From Malurus cyaneus samueli (Eukaryota; Chordata; Aves; Passeriformes; Maluridae), in NCBI GenBank assembly GCA_009741485.1, contig CM019218.1, positions 40,963,894 through 41,027,893 on the forward strand: DNA of 64,000 bases, in the 5' to 3' direction. Numbering within the stretch: position 1 is the stretch's first letter; each line of letters begins with the position of its first letter. Positions 29,001-40,373 of the stretch are shown here, one piece after another. Under the pieces are notes generated by a model. That model was not told the DNA's origin and searched no databases. It saw nothing but the letters and a program-made list of their open reading frames with translations. Position numbers and translations under genes: made by a program.

Positions 29001-32000
29001 CTCTAGGAATGCAAGCAAGTGCATTTTCCTGAACGCTGAGCAGAAATTTAGCTATCTAAACTAGTTTTTGAGACATTATGCTGAACAACAGTCTGAAGAC
29101 AAGTTATATTATCCCACTCAGAAATGCAGGATCCCTACCAGTATTTTAGCCAATATGCCATCATCACTTGACTCCATGGTAACCACCGCTTTGTCTGTTT
29201 CAATTTCACACAATGCATCTCCAACGTTCACTGTGTCACCTGCAAAATACAACACAACTTAAGAATACTTAGCCTAAACTTCCTTTCAGATTTATTTAAC
29301 CATAGAAGATAGGTATTTGCCATGTAATACAGTCACTTTGTATTCCTGAATATATTTTATAGCTGGCTGATACCCCATCATTACTTATCACATTTTATCT
29401 TTCCAAATAAAATCACCAAGATTCAAGAAACACAAACCAATGTGGCAGAACACTGACATGTTCCCAATATTGATGTTTACAGTAGGCTTTCCAAGAGGAA
29501 GTATACACCCAATTAAATTTATTTCCAGAACCCCATACCTAGTAGCACTGCCATGAATACAATATTGTGCCTTCCATATTCACTGGTAGCCACCCGTAAA
29601 AGCAAGCCATCTAAAATTGCTTACAACAATGGTATCATAGTTCTGTAACTGGTATTTACACTATTAAAGACATTCAAATAAAAAACTCAGGAATTTTAAT
29701 ATCCTTGGGGAAGCACAGCTGCAAGTTTGCTTAATCTCCTGTATAGTTCAAAAAGGTCTTTTTAAGCATTCATTCATACTTTGTGAAATAAAAATATGTA
29801 CAAGTGCTAGAAATTGCTTTTGTTACATGACACAAATCCAAGATTAATTCTGAAGCATACTCTTCCTCTGCTTTTGAAGAATATCTGTGTCTGGTAGCAG
29901 ATGATAAAGATATTATGTGTCTGGATTAATTCAACTAATCAATACTGGTTAGATGGCCAACATAAAAACTGAAATTACATTAAAAACTGTCAGGCAGTTA
30001 AATGTTTTGGCTGCCAATATAATACAACTTTTTCCTTTTACAGACAATACATACAAGCTTAATATGAAATTGTAGGCATGCTTTAAGTAAAATTTTAATA
30101 TATCCCCACTAGCAGAAATGCTGCAACAGAATTACCAGTCTAAGCATTTAGCTTAATTACTGATATCACTCTATTGTGTTTAAGGATCAGAATTAAAACC
30201 TAGTGCAGGTTACTACCTGTATTTAGGTAAGAGACAAACCCTTAAAAAAAAAAAAACTTTCCTGTTTCAGGACTTCAAGAATTAGGAAGGGAAAATGAGG
30301 TGCTGTACTTCATTTGCGTTGAATGAAAACATCAAAAGCTCAGTTACCTACATATTTTTGTAAGTCATAAACATTCCTATAACAGAAATTGGTAGAGAAA
30401 TACACTTCATCTTTTTAATGTAATCATCTAACAGCCACATTACACTTTGAATAACTAGAGCGTGAACAGCCTGTATGAGGAAGTCAAAACTCCAGGCTCT
30501 ATACTAGTGTTTTAATTTCATTGGATAATTAATTCAAGTAGCCCATATATCAGATCATTAGCCAAGTACTTCTCAACTGTTAAGAAATCAAATTGTTGAG
30601 CAAATTCTGTGATTTACATGGCTACAACTGGCAAGCAGGAAGGAACTTAACTCTGTACCTTAATCTGCCCTCAGACTGTAGGTCTTCTGCACCATTAAGA
30701 AGAAATCTCAGTGCTCAGAGATCTGAGCACTCAGGCAGCAGCATCTCCAGCAGTGCAGGCCAGTCAAGGCAAACACCTTCATCCCTGTGTTCATCACACA
30801 TCACATCTCAACTTGGGTACCTGAGGCTCTTCACAGAAAACTAAATATTCCCTTGCATGGGGAAGGCAAGAGAAAAAGTCTTTGCAGAACTGGATAAACC
30901 ACTTTTCCACTACATTATTTTGTTTTACTTAATAAGGGTAGTCACAAATTCGAAAGGCAATCGACTAAATACAGTATAAGAATACTTCACCACAGCATTC
31001 AAGTCCTGCGTGTGTTTCAGTACCCAAGTACAATAGAAGGGACCAGAGTCACCTCATTAGATACTGCAAAATTTGTGGTAGTTCCTGTCACACTTTAATG
31101 ACTATTTAAAATCAGCTTTCCCAATTAATTAGGATTCAAATGAACACTTTTGCAAAGCATATCTTTACTCTTACATTTTAAACTGAGGGAGCAGTATTTG
31201 CAGCAGAAGTTGCCTGAACAGGAGCTCTCAGATTACATATAATGCCCTTGAAAAATCTTGGGTAGGGTTTGTGTCTTTTGTTTGTTTGGGTTTTGGGTTT
31301 GTTTTTTTCCCTGGGTTTGTTTTTTGTTTGATTTGGTTTTAATGAGGCTAAATGGTTAGGATTTCTGCTGAAGCAGGGTGTCCTTCTAAGAGATACAACT
31401 GGCATCCAATAGCCTTGGTGCTCTGCTCAATTACTGACAGACAAGTATTCAAATCACAAGATACGAACTGCATTTCTTAATGTACTCTTTGCAAATAAAA
31501 TCAGAGTTGACTGAACATAGATACTGAAGTCCCTGGAGCTGATGTCTCAAAAGGTAGCAGAGTTACACTGCGTGTGAATGCTGCCAGCACTGTTGTATAT
31601 TCTGTTTTCTGCCCACATTAACAAGAGGATTTTAGTCTCCTGGGCTGTCAGTCTACCATCTTTCATCAACATTAAATTCATACATAATAAATACAAGTTT
31701 TTAGAAACATAGTTTTATCTTTGTGAGAATGACTTTATTACCCACAGGAATCAACATGAAACTGCATTAACAATGAGAAGGATAAGTAAAGCTGTCAATT
31801 AAATTCAGCGCTTTTCCTTCTGCAGTAGTGAAATTATCTGTCCATCCCATGAAACTGTAAAATGAACACATTTGATATTTACACAAAGAACAAGAAAAAT
31901 TATCAAAATAGTATTATACTGACCCCTTCTGGTAATACAGTGAAAAAAACATTTCATTGGCAAGCAGCTTGCTTCTGCCAACTGCTTAAATAGAAAATAA

Positions 32001-35000
32001 ATATTTTCTTGGATATTGGACTGTCAAACACTTATATTCAGCACTACTTTTACTTGGCAAACGCTCTGGTGAATTAAGTAGTTAAGAGCACCCCTCACAG
32101 AGAGGTGAGCATTAAATCACTTCACTATTTTCTTCAGAATTTGTCTTCACTTCTTTTTTTTAAATGCAGTCTTCACATTTATTGTCCAGACTCTTAGAGA
32201 AAGCAAAACTATTGATAGGAACTAATTACAGTCACAGATGTGGCCAATAAAACAAAATACTATATTTGGGTTTGGTCTTCTTTCTGAATAGAAGGTAGAG
32301 CAATAAAAATACTAAAACAGTTTTCTTTCAAAGAATATCATCAATTAACTTTAATTTTATTTTAATTTCATTAAAATAGGTGTGAAGCTTTTTTTTCTTC
32401 TGTGTTAGGGTGGAAGGGCAATGGAAAGACTGAGAAAAACCACTGTATAGCTTTCATATTCTAACACTTTTATGAGCAAAGGTGATTGATTCACGTTGTG
32501 GAGCAAAATGGAATCTACCTGAATTCCTACCATCCTCTCTTTTGCAATTTTGAATGCAATAATTACTGCAAAACAGGCTACTGCTGATTTTTAATGTCTT
32601 ACAATTATTGACAACCAATATAAAAATATAAAAAGGACTCTGGATCATTCTTTCCTCTCTGCATAATCCTGGACATGATTAACTGAAGCTTCAAGTTTCA
32701 AGAACACTGATGCAATTTTTTTAATAGACAAACTTCTGTACTGCTCCCAGCAAATTCTGCAGCAATTCTTACTAAAAGTTTCAGGAGCAAAAGGTCAAGT
32801 CCACTACTGAAGCAAGAAGTTGCCTTCCAACCACCTCTCAAAATGTATGCAAAATGGAGAAAAGCAAAGTGCTCCAGTAATGGTTGCAATAATGGAAGCA
32901 GTATCAACACTTAAAAGGATAAGCCAAAGGCTTATCTAGGCACAACAGTCAAAACACATTTAGCCACCAAATGTGTCTGTCAAAGATAATAAGCTTTAAG
33001 ATACTTTCTTTATTCCAGATGTTTTCGTCCCTTTAGGAAATCTAAAAATGCATGTGAAGAAGATATTCCTACTGATTCTTATTACCATCTAAAATCCTGC
33101 AAGGCATCCTAAACCAATGGACATCTGCTACGTGGAGTCCAAAACTACATTCAAAATTCAGTTTTAGTATTAAATTGAAGAAGGGACATGGTAGGAGTAA
33201 ACAGGAAAAATGTCTCCTAATGGAACAGGAACGGCTGACTCTTCCAATTTTTCATTTACATACAACCTACGTGAAGAAAAAATTTGACAGACTTCTTAGC
33301 CAGTTGCTCCAAAACATTTTAACAGAAGCACATAGTTGTCAGAGAAAAGAGTTCAGCCTCTTTTTGGATGAGTTATTTGTTTTTCAGTTTGGTTTTCAAA
33401 TTTTCCCATTTGGTACTAGTGTTATGAAAGTAATTTAAATTTCTCTCAGCTTTAACTGCAGACTATAATTAAGACATTAAGAAAGACACTCAAAAATACC
33501 ATCTCTTTCATGGTATTCCGTAACAGCAGAATAATGAAACAGAGACCCTCCCCAAAGTCCATGCCTCTCCAAAGTTACTGGCCAGCATGACAACACAGGG
33601 AATTAAAAACAGCCCACACACTCACACCCTGGAAGAGCCTAATGGAGATTTAAAAAAGATATGATCAATGCAACCTTTTGGACAACAATTAAGAAAACAA
33701 GCATTTCAAAGCAAGTATTGTTCATGATTACAGTATCCATATACAGACATTAATATTAACCTACAACCAGGAAGAATGATCTTATTCTTACAGAAAAGAT
33801 TTACATAGCTGAAAAATTATGGAACATGTGACCACAGAAAATGCTTTCTTACCTTCCTTTTTTAACCATTTGACAATGTTTCCTTCTTCCATTGTTGGAG
33901 AAAGTGCAGGCATAAGAACTTTGATACCAGGTGTACCTGCAAAACAAGCAGTGGTTACCTCAACTGAGTACTTTTTCAGGAAATTTTTTTTCTCAGCTAA
34001 CTGCTTAACACAAATGAAACTAAAAGTGAATGAAACTGAAGGATAATTGAACAAAAGATTCACTATGATGCTCTTTTTTAAGCTTACATACAAGCATGCT
34101 CACCAAAGAGCACAAAGGAACACAAACAGCACATTACAAAAGAAATGGAAATTCAAGAACCCTGAATTTCCAGACCTGAAGTTTTGTTGATCATCTCGAA
34201 ATCCACCTAAAGCACTGCATCCTCCTTTGTCCTGTCCTCCTTCTCCTCCTTGACCCAGGCTGTGGAATTTTTTTTTTCAGATTAAAGCATATCTTTTAAA
34301 TTTTTTGTGATCCTAGTATTCTGGACACTGATCATGTACCTCTTTCACTGATAAACATTTTTAATGTTTAATTATCCTTTTTAAAGAAAACGGTATCTAC
34401 TTCGCAGAAATTGCTTAATTTCAAGTTTCAGTGATTTTGCCTTGGCTCAGTGAACCCATATGCAGAAGCAGAACTGTGTAGCAGCAACCATGTGCCATAT
34501 TAGTGGGATTCTTCTGAGGGCAGAGCTCAGGATACAGCATACTCCTTGGCTTCGCAACAAATTACATCTCTTGTCATCTGATGCACAGTACCAAAGTGCT
34601 ATTCTGACATTAATACGAGAGCTACTACCTTTCTGAACTTTTAAGAATAGTTATGAGGCCAAAAATAAGTATTTTTTTAGACACAATTTTGTAAAAGCAG
34701 CTTTCCACCTTATTTTTGACACACTTTCTTGAACTTTTATGTCTGTGTATTCATCAGGGAACAGAAACAGACACTTAGAAGGTACAATGTATACAATGGC
34801 AATTGTCAATTCTATTTCATATTCCCTTTTCTCTAATTTAACCTGCATTAAGGTTTATAATCATTCAACAGGAAACAACTCTGCACTTCTCCCAGTTGCT
34901 ATATTGCTTAGAGTAAGCAGTAACAGCTAAAAAAAGAAAAAAATCTTGGAAATTAATCCTTCTTCAATTTTTTACATTATAATCTGCTTTCCAGCTCAAA

Positions 35001-38000
35001 ATTCTTCTAGTTTTTTTCCTTGCCCCTTTCCTTACAGAAGCTGTGCTAAGGCACAGGAAGAACAGGGAGGTGATTGAGGACAGCCAGCCCAACATCACCA
35101 AGGACAAGACCTGCATGACCAGCCTAGTGGCTTTCTATGATAGAGTGACTACACCAGTGCACAAGGGAAGGGCTATGGATGTCACTCCTCTCTGGAGTTC
35201 TGTAAGGCCTTTCCTGTGGTCCCCACAACACTGATCTCCCTAAACTGATGAAACAAGAATTTGATGGGCAGACTGTTCAATGGGCAAGGAATTGCTTGGA
35301 AGGTCACACTAAGATCGCAGTGCCCCCATGGATATTGGTGACAAGTCTCTTAGAGGTACTGGCAGATTAAAAGCCATCACGCGGCAGGTTCTGGCTCACA
35401 GCCCAGAAGGCAAACATATCCTGGGACACATAATAAAGTGTGGCCAGCAGCTCAAACAATGTGGTTCTGTCCTTCTGCTCTGGCAGGATCCCATCTGGAG
35501 TACTGCATCCAGCTCTTGAATCTTCATCACAGGAAATACGTGGATGTGTTGGATGGGGTCCAGAGCACAGCCACAAAAACAATAAAGGATGAAGCACCTC
35601 TTGTACAAAGAAACATCCAGACAGTTGGGGTTGTTCAGTCTGGAGACCAGAAGGCTCCAGGGAGACCTTGCTGCAGCATTTCAACACTTACTAAAAGGGG
35701 CTTCCAAGAAAGACGGGGAAAGACTTTTTAATAAGGCCAAGAGCAATTGGACAAGCAATACTAGCCTGAATTGAAAAAGGGTAGATTTAGACTAGCTATA
35801 AGGCAGATTTTTACAATGAGAGAGGTGAAACACAGAAACAGAGTGCACAGAGTGCACAGGAACATTCCAAGTCGGATGGATGGGGCTCTGAGCAACCTGG
35901 TCTATTTGAAGATGTTCCTGCTCATTGCAAGGGGTTGGGCAGATGACCTTTAAGGGTCCCTTCCAAACATTATATAATTTTTTTAAAATGTGAAGTGGAA
36001 ACATTGTAGTAAACCTCTAACAACCTCAGCAGCCATCAATGATCATAATATTTTAAAACACACCAAGAACACAAAGTGAGTTAGTTATTCCCTAAAACCC
36101 CCAAGACAGCAACACAACTAGGATCACACTACCCAAAACACTTGAGTTTTGTGGAAATGAACTCAATTGCATGTTTGATGTTCCCAGAAGACTGCATGAG
36201 CAAATACATATTTTTTACCTCAGTCTTTCCATGGTAGTTTCAGATTAATATTACTCATTACTGCAATGTTTAGAAATGTATCCAAACAACATTCCTTGTA
36301 ACATTCACAATTCCCATCTGAATTACCTCCAAGCAGTTTGTTCAAAAAATTTCTTCTTGCAACCTCTCATCTTGGACTAATATACAGAAAAATGAACTAT
36401 GTTATATTTACGAATGCTTATCTGTGTTCATTTATTTGATAAAGTTTTCTAGTATTTGAAGTATGATGGACAAAGTAAAGTATGAGTTAGCAATTGTCTT
36501 ATGTTATACACATTTACTCAAAAACCGTATTTATCAATAACAGCAAGCAGAAAACAATACATTGCAGGATGCAAAAAAGTGTTCTCAGTTTCATAAGTCT
36601 AACTTGACAAGTCTGACTTTGACAATCCAAATATCATCAAAACATTATTCTGAAGTCATATCCCACAAGCAACTAGGTTTATTCAAATTTAGGGGACAGA
36701 CCTCATTAAAAAAGTGAAAATAATCCACATTTTTAATGAGGAAAAAATTAATTTTTAAACCTAGTGGTTCACATTTCTCTTCCATTAAGAGCTACTTGAT
36801 CCATTTCCCAGAAAATGCTTCATACTTTGGCTTAAATACAAAACTGAGCAACAAAGTTGTGCCACTGTAACATTTTCCCTTCATTGTTATGAGCAACTAC
36901 CACAAAACATATAATCCATTCTGTCCCTTTCATCCAAGTACAAGAGGAATTCCAGCAGCAATGAACCCATGAAATGAACAAATAAATAAATACAACTGGA
37001 CAGAAAGAAGAAAAGACCTTGTGCATCCATTAAATCCTCATGCACAGAGATGCCCATGTTCAGAGAAATTCAGTGTTGTTGCAATTAAGAGCCTTGTTCA
37101 GCATGAAATACACAAGAACACCGGCTACAACAAAGCTTTCAAAGCTGTTTTAGCTGCTTTTTAATTAATGACCATACACATACAAAAACCAGGCTTAAAT
37201 GTGCCTCTACACAGAAAATCAATTCTATAATGAAGAATTCCCTTCACCAAATATTATTTGCCCTCATTAAATTAAAAAGGGGATAATAAAAGAAGTCACT
37301 GCGTTCATGTAAGTTAATTACACTGTACAGGAAGCCCTCATAAGTACTTTGGGAAGTAAATACTACTGTTTTGGAATTAGGGATCAGTGAAAAGTTCGGG
37401 CAATTTGCACAGAATCTCAAAGACTGAGCTCACAGGCATATCAGAATTTAGAACCATAAGTGTGCAAAACTTCTGAATTCCTAGTCACTATGCACTGATT
37501 CTTCTTCTAACAATGGAAATTGCGTATGCGTTATTACGTATCAATTATCTGAATGAAAAAGGAGGAACACTTCAAAAAAACCAAACTTCACATGAACAAG
37601 AGGCTGTTGTTTTAAAGACAGCCTTCTCTGTATCCAAAAAAATTTGTTCTTGTTGACAGGTTTTAGGACTCAAGTTGAATGTGGGAACATTTCTGCTGCC
37701 TTCCCTCTCCATGAAGGGATTCAGTCCATATTTAGGCTGAATGTCCAACATATGGCAAGAGTGGGGCACTAAGAGAAGAGCAGAACAGCACACCTCTATC
37801 ACTTCCTATACACTGTGAACTAAGAATCCCAGTGAGAGCGGTTTTTGTACTTCCTAGCTTCCTACACACACTCTGTAGTCAGAAGAGAAGTGAAATATGT
37901 ACTACCACTTGACACCAATTATAAGATTATGAAAGATTTAAAAAAAGGAAAATTGTCACACCTCTAACATAAAGAGGCAATTGTGGTTTTTTTCTATTTT

Positions 38001-39984
38001 CTATTTTTCCTCTTTCTCTGTGACCAACAAACTAGGAATTCCATTCTGAATTAACTGTGTTAATTATGCAAAACAACTTTACCAGCACCACAGACAAGGA
38101 CAGAAACATACAGAAAAACAAAAAAACTCATGTGACATGAAAAACTAGAGCCCCATGAACCAATACTTCAAATAGTGGCTTTTTAGAAACAGAAAGGCAG
38201 AGAAATAAAACTAATGCTAAAATAAAACTGACTTGGTGGTAAATTGTCAAACTAGGAACCAAGAGTGAGTTTTATGTCCAAAGGGGCTCTATTTTATTAG
38301 AGAAGTTATGATTTTTCCTCTTCCATTTTAGAAGCAATAATAAACTTAAGAAAGACAGTGTCACCAAAATACACACCACCTTGAAAAGCTGTAAGGTTAC
38401 TGGAAGGGTTGAATGAGGAAAGCCCGAATGAGTTAAAGGTGTGATCTCTCCACCCTAACACTTAAAGGATTACTGTAAGGAATTAAAAAATATTTTTGTC
38501 ATTTGCATATCCAAATTTAGAAATTTAACTCCAGCTATATATTAAGTACTCTCACCATAAAATACACAATAGATTGTCTGGGAGGACTGTAGACAGAAGT
38601 TCTTCAGGACTCAAATAATAAAACCTACTTAGAAGTAGCTTATCCTCCATTATATTACATATGTACACTACTATATGAAGAAAGAAGGAAATATTTTCTA
38701 ACAGAATTGGAAAATAAATAACATTTATTTCAGCAAAGGGATAGACTTCCCTCACACACAGCAGGTTTTACAAAGGAAATTATTTTCATACTGCAAAGCA
38801 GCAAAGGCAACCACTGCTGGAAAGAAGGGAATACTGAAGTCCAAACCACAACAATTAAACTGTCCCTGAGTTTTATTACATGAGGTTAATGCAAGCTCAC
38901 TTCTTTGTAAGTGCACTGAAACCCCGTGCGTTCAGCATCACACCAAGGCCTCCTAACAATGCACCTGATCATTGTTTAAATGCTTTACAAGTTGTAATTT
39001 ACAGGTCAAGTGGGGAAAGATCACATTTCATTTAAAGATCCATAACCCTTCCCACATCTCTTACTGACAGAGGAAAACATGGAATGGAAGAGATCTGCCT
39101 CATAACTGCATAACAAAAACTTTGGAAAAATGCATCTTGAAAACTTGTTGCCACAGCCACACACCTTGACTTCTATATAGGAAAGGATACTAGACATGCA
39201 ATTAATAAACTCAAACTCTATTTCTCCATTAAAAACCAAACAGAATAACATAAAATACATTTCATGCCCTTCCCCAGTTACCCGAAACATTACTGGAGAA
39301 TCAGATAACACAAATGTGGTGGAACTGCCAATCATGGACAAAAACCACCAGATTAAAAACTTTCTTTTCCAATGCTTAGCTACACTTACGCTTAGAAAAC
39401 ACTCTCCTGTTTTCAACGGTGAGGCCAAGCAAACCCAGGTCCCCAGCCTCTCCTCCACCAACTGACCATAACCTCCACTCCCGTCTCCTGCAGCTGGAGG
39501 AGCTAGATTCAGGGAAGGAGGCAGGAATGGAGGACAGGCGTTTTTAATGTTTTTTTTTTTTTTTTGCTCTCTTCTCATTATCCTGCATGACTTTGACTGC
39601 AATAAACCAATTAAATCGAGTCTGTACTGCCCATGACAGCAACCGACGCCTGGTCTCTCCCTGTTCTTATCTCAACACATAAGCTTTCTGATATATTTTC
39701 TCTCCCCTGCCCGGCTGCGGAGGAGAGCGACAGAGAAGCTTTGATGAAGGCCTGACATCCACCGGCAAGCACCCGCTCGCAAACCTCTCTGCGCCGCAGA
39801 CACGCCAGCAGCAGAGCAGCCCTCGCAGCAGCCACTCACCCAGCAGCTCCGGGGTCCGGTGCAGGTACCTCCATCCTGCCCGGACGGGGAGGGAGAGCCC
39901 CGCGCCCAGCGCCGATCGCCCGGCCCGCAGCAGCCTCAGCACCCGCTCACCGCCGCCGCCGCTCAGCCACAGGGACGCCGCCAT
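7831..39984 (-). CDS. PDHX: PDHX, pyruvate dehydrogenase complex component X (E3-binding protein), whole gene span, 11 coding exons
   Basis: The span joins 11 minus-strand exons (listed separately) into 1,506 coding bases, 501 residues, the usual family length. The protein tethers dihydrolipoamide dehydrogenase (E3) to the E2 core of the mitochondrial pyruvate dehydrogenase complex. Seen in order: an Arg/Leu-rich, acid-poor presequence (about 1-45); a lipoyl domain (about 50-140) with the lipoyl lysine in ETDKAVV (K93); an Ala/Pro linker; a peripheral-subunit-binding domain (about 180-213, RLSPAARNI); a second linker; and an E2-like core domain from [19 protein letters not shown] (271) to the end. 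The E2 motif DHRxxDG reads DGRVVDD (472-478), so the catalytic histidine is Gly. This is expected for component X and argues against DLAT, as does the single lipoyl domain. All introns are GT-AG and all junctions keep frame. The start has AAGATGG context. It is head-to-head with APIP. Confidence 0.97.
8686..8867 (-). mobile_element. CR1 LINE 3' fragment, antisense (PDHX intron 10)
   Basis: It begins with the antisense CR1 end (AATCATGGAATTGTTTGGGC, AAAGATCATCCAGTGCAGC) and stops after CTCTGGGCAACCTGTT, where it abuts a sense CR1. Confidence 0.8.
8868..9218 (+). mobile_element. CR1 LINE fragment, sense, from the end of ORF2
   Basis: Contains GGGACCTGGACAAGATCATG, AAGTGCAAGGTGCTGCACCT and GAACAGGTTGAGAGCAGCCT, characteristic of the 3' part of CR1 ORF2. 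Frameshifts and stops show it is dead. Confidence 0.8.
9219..9655 (-). mobile_element. CR1 LINE fragment, antisense, with ORF2 C terminus
   Basis: On the minus strand it encodes [20 protein letters not shown] and [17 protein letters not shown], the CR1 ORF2 C-terminal region. It shares the CTGGGCAACCTG block with the copy at 8686, so it is a separate insertion. Confidence 0.85.
9845..9909 (-). CDS. PDHX: PDHX coding exon 10
   Basis: 65 bases between a CTTTAG acceptor and a GTAAAA donor. It encodes [20 protein letters not shown] (393-412) and ends with two bases of Ser414. It was found by homology and phase. Confidence 0.95.
9910..12156 (-). other. PDHX: PDHX intron 9
   Basis: GTAGGT to CTTTAG. 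AT-rich with no repeat I recognise. Intron 10 (8096-9844) in contrast is more than half CR1. Confidence 0.7.
12157..12315 (-). CDS. PDHX: PDHX coding exon 9
   Basis: 159 bases (53 codons), phase 0 at both ends, TTTTTTAG acceptor and GTAGGT donor. It encodes [20 protein letters not shown] (340-359), then [19 protein letters not shown] and [13 protein letters not shown]. The VCRRLQS stretch looks the least conserved part, judging from family memory. Confidence 0.96.
14207..14262. repeat. (TAA/TAG)n microsatellite-like tract
   Basis: Interrupted TAATAA and TAGTAA trinucleotides with two CTTAGTAATAAT copies, in PDHX intron 8. Confidence 0.7.
14610..14668 (-). CDS. PDHX: PDHX coding exon 8
   Basis: 59 bases between a TTTTTGCAG acceptor and a GTAAGC donor. 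It encodes [20 protein letters not shown] (320-339), a conserved core-domain block. It is too short to stand out as an ORF, so it was found by splice sites, phase and homology. Confidence 0.95.
16831..16978 (-). CDS. PDHX: PDHX coding exon 7 (start of E2-like core domain)
   Basis: 148 bases between a TTTCAG acceptor and a GTTAGT donor. It opens the trimer-forming E2-like domain with [20 protein letters not shown] (271-290) and [20 protein letters not shown]. It ends in phase 1. Confidence 0.96.
17917..17934. repeat. Poly(A) tract, about 18 bases, in PDHX intron 6
   Basis: A plain A run. No retrogene or SINE sequence is recognisable on its left, so I take it as simple sequence. Confidence 0.8.
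18403..18577 (-). CDS. PDHX: PDHX coding exon 6 (second linker)
   Basis: 175 bases between a CACCAG acceptor and a GTAACA donor, which is weaker than its neighbours. It finishes the E3-binding domain ([14 protein letters not shown]) and then encodes a Pro/Ser/Ala-rich linker ending [18 protein letters not shown] (to 270). Confidence 0.93.
19657..19714. repeat. 29-bp perfect tandem duplication
   Basis: The unit ACATGGTATAATGCAAG followed by TTTTTTGGTAAT occurs twice without a mismatch (19657-19685 and 19686-19714) in PDHX intron 5. Confidence 0.9.
20011..20036. repeat. Perfect 11-bp inverted repeat with 4-base loop
   Basis: TCAGGCTTGCA, loop ACAC, TGCAAGCCTGA. It could form a stable hairpin in PDHX intron 5. 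No function can be assigned. Confidence 0.7.
22937..23035 (-). CDS. PDHX: PDHX coding exon 5 (E3-binding domain)
   Basis: 99 bases between a TTCAG acceptor and a GTATGT donor. It encodes the peripheral-subunit-binding domain, [17 protein letters not shown] followed by the [10 protein letters not shown] turn (180-212). In component X this small helical domain binds the E3 dimer rather than E1. Confidence 0.95.
23036..24278 (-). other. PDHX: PDHX intron 4
   Basis: GTAAGT to TTCAG, 1.24 kb, AT-rich. Nothing recognised. Confidence 0.7.
24279..24484 (-). CDS. PDHX: PDHX coding exon 4 (end of lipoyl domain and Ala/Pro linker)
   Basis: 206 bases. It encodes [20 protein letters not shown] and then a flexible Ala/Pro-rich linker (about 141-175). 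Two adjacent AGs are possible acceptors (TTTAG and GCAG). Only TTTAG, with the exon starting at 24484, keeps phase 0 from exon 3. The donor is GTAAGT. Confidence 0.92.
24508..24531. repeat. 12-bp tandem duplication
   Basis: TTAAGTTGCATA occurs twice in a row, about 24 bases upstream of PDHX exon 4 on the minus strand. Confidence 0.8.
24970..25550 (+). mobile_element. CR1 LINE 3' fragment, sense, with intact 3' octamers (PDHX intron 3)
   Basis: It runs from the GCAGCCCAGAAAGG block through GAGCTGGGCTTGTTCAGCC and GCATCCCTGCTAAGGGATT to AAACCATTCTATGATTCTAT, ending in two ATTCTATG octamers at 25535-25550, the diagnostic CR1 terminus. Confidence 0.9.
25900..26345. other. GC-richer unclassified block in PDHX intron 3
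   Basis: Distinctly less AT-rich than the intron around it, with many CCC/CAG runs and open frames that look like no protein I know. It may be a decayed repeat. No terminal duplications seen. Confidence 0.3.
29139..29239 (-). CDS. PDHX: PDHX coding exon 3 (lipoyl-lysine segment)
   Basis: 101 bases between a TTTTGCAG acceptor and a GTAGGG donor. It encodes [20 protein letters not shown] (83-102). K93 in ETDKAVV is the lipoylated lysine by family homology. It ends in phase 0 after AKIL. Confidence 0.94.
30710..30731. repeat. 9-bp inverted repeat with 4-base loop
   Basis: AGTGCTCAG, loop AGAT, CTGAGCACT in PDHX intron 2. A perfect short hairpin, possibly chance. Confidence 0.6.
31265..31345. 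repeat. T/G-rich low-complexity tract
   Basis: Runs of GTTTG, GGGTTTTGGG and TTTTTT in PDHX intron 2. On the minus strand, in the sense of the gene, it is A/C-rich. Confidence 0.8.
33853..33936 (-). CDS. PDHX: PDHX coding exon 2 (start of lipoyl domain)
   Basis: 84 bases between a TTTTGCAG acceptor and a GTAAGA donor. It encodes the conserved lipoyl-domain opening [20 protein letters not shown] (residues 53-72). Phase 1 at both ends fits exons 1 and 3. Confidence 0.95.
35040..35972 (+). mobile_element. CR1 LINE fragment, sense, about 0.93 kb (PDHX intron 1)
   Basis: The longest CR1 copy here. Successive frames carry [20 protein letters not shown] (late reverse transcriptase), [12 protein letters not shown] and [15 protein letters not shown], then the 3' UTR ending AAGGGTCCCTTCCAAACATT. 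Frame changes show decay. Confidence 0.88.
39550..39565. repeat. Poly(T) tract, about 16 bases, in PDHX intron 1
   Basis: A plain T run about 275 bases from the exon 1 donor. On the minus strand it is poly(A). Confidence 0.8.
39840..39984 (-). CDS. PDHX: PDHX coding exon 1 (mitochondrial presequence)
   Basis: 145 bases from ATG at 39984 to a GTGAGT donor. It encodes residues 1-48 plus the first base of Gly49. The peptide begins [12 protein letters not shown] and is rich in Arg, Leu, Ala and Gly, with few acidic residues, as in a matrix-targeting presequence. The exon lies in the CpG island. The cleavage site cannot be placed by eye. Confidence 0.93.
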
Positions 39985-39987
39985 CTT
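39977..39987 (-). promoter_or_regulatory. YY1-type motif overlapping the PDHX start codon
   Basis: The minus strand reads AAGATGGCGGC, an exact match to the extended YY1 motif often found just downstream of transcription starts in CpG promoters. The ATG inside it is the PDHX start codon. Binding is inferred. Confidence 0.65.
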
Positions 39988-40373
39988 ACCCGCCCCCTCC
40001 CGCCGCGCCAGGCTGCCCCCTCAGTGCCTGAGCAGAAATGATCCGGCCCGCCCCCAGCGCCGGGGGCCGCTTCACCGAGCCCCCGTGCCCCGCTTGCCCC
40101 TCCCGTGCCCCTCCTGCAGCCCCGGCCGTGGGTTTGGCCGCCTCGATCACCCCAGGCATGGGCTAATGCGACCGCAGGGACACCCGCTCCCAGCCCGGCT
40201 GTTCGCGCCCGCATCTCCCGCAGTGACTGCCGGCTCCCAGCCGTGGGGAGGGCACCGGCCTCTCCATCCTGCCCGCCGGGGTCCGGTTCGGGTGGGTGCC
40301 CAGGGCCGGGGATGTCCAGCGCTCCGCAGGCGCCCCCGAAGAAGCCCCCGAGAAAGGACCCCGCGCTGGCCGC

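Larger units (their letters stand above)
26346..33852 (-). other. PDHX: Rest of PDHX intron 3 and all of intron 2 (around exon 3)
   Basis: AT-rich unique-looking sequence with the T/G tract near 31.3 kb and the hairpin near 30.7 kb. No further coding exon is needed, since phases join exons 2, 3 and 4. Confidence 0.6.
33937..39839 (-). other. PDHX: PDHX intron 1
   Basis: The longest intron, 5.9 kb, with one CR1 (35040-35972). A 193-codon open frame (39021-39602, minus), the longest in the window, lies near the island but looks non-protein (Lys run, then Cys/Phe-rich). Confidence 0.65.

Noticed and set aside
39021..39602. 193-codon open frame, minus strand, the longest in the window
   Set aside because: It lies in PDHX intron 1, starts with a Lys run from the poly(T) tract and shows no domain. 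It is in an area with few stops by composition and has no splice support.
39611..39835. 74-codon frame MAAARAALL... on the minus strand
   Set aside because: It starts inside PDHX intron 1 four bases past the donor, so it could be read only from an intron-retained or otherwise unspliced transcript.
7831..39984. DLAT (E2) as the identity of the minus-strand gene
   Set aside because: Only one lipoyl domain, 501 residues, and no catalytic His in the DHRxxDG position; all fit component X.
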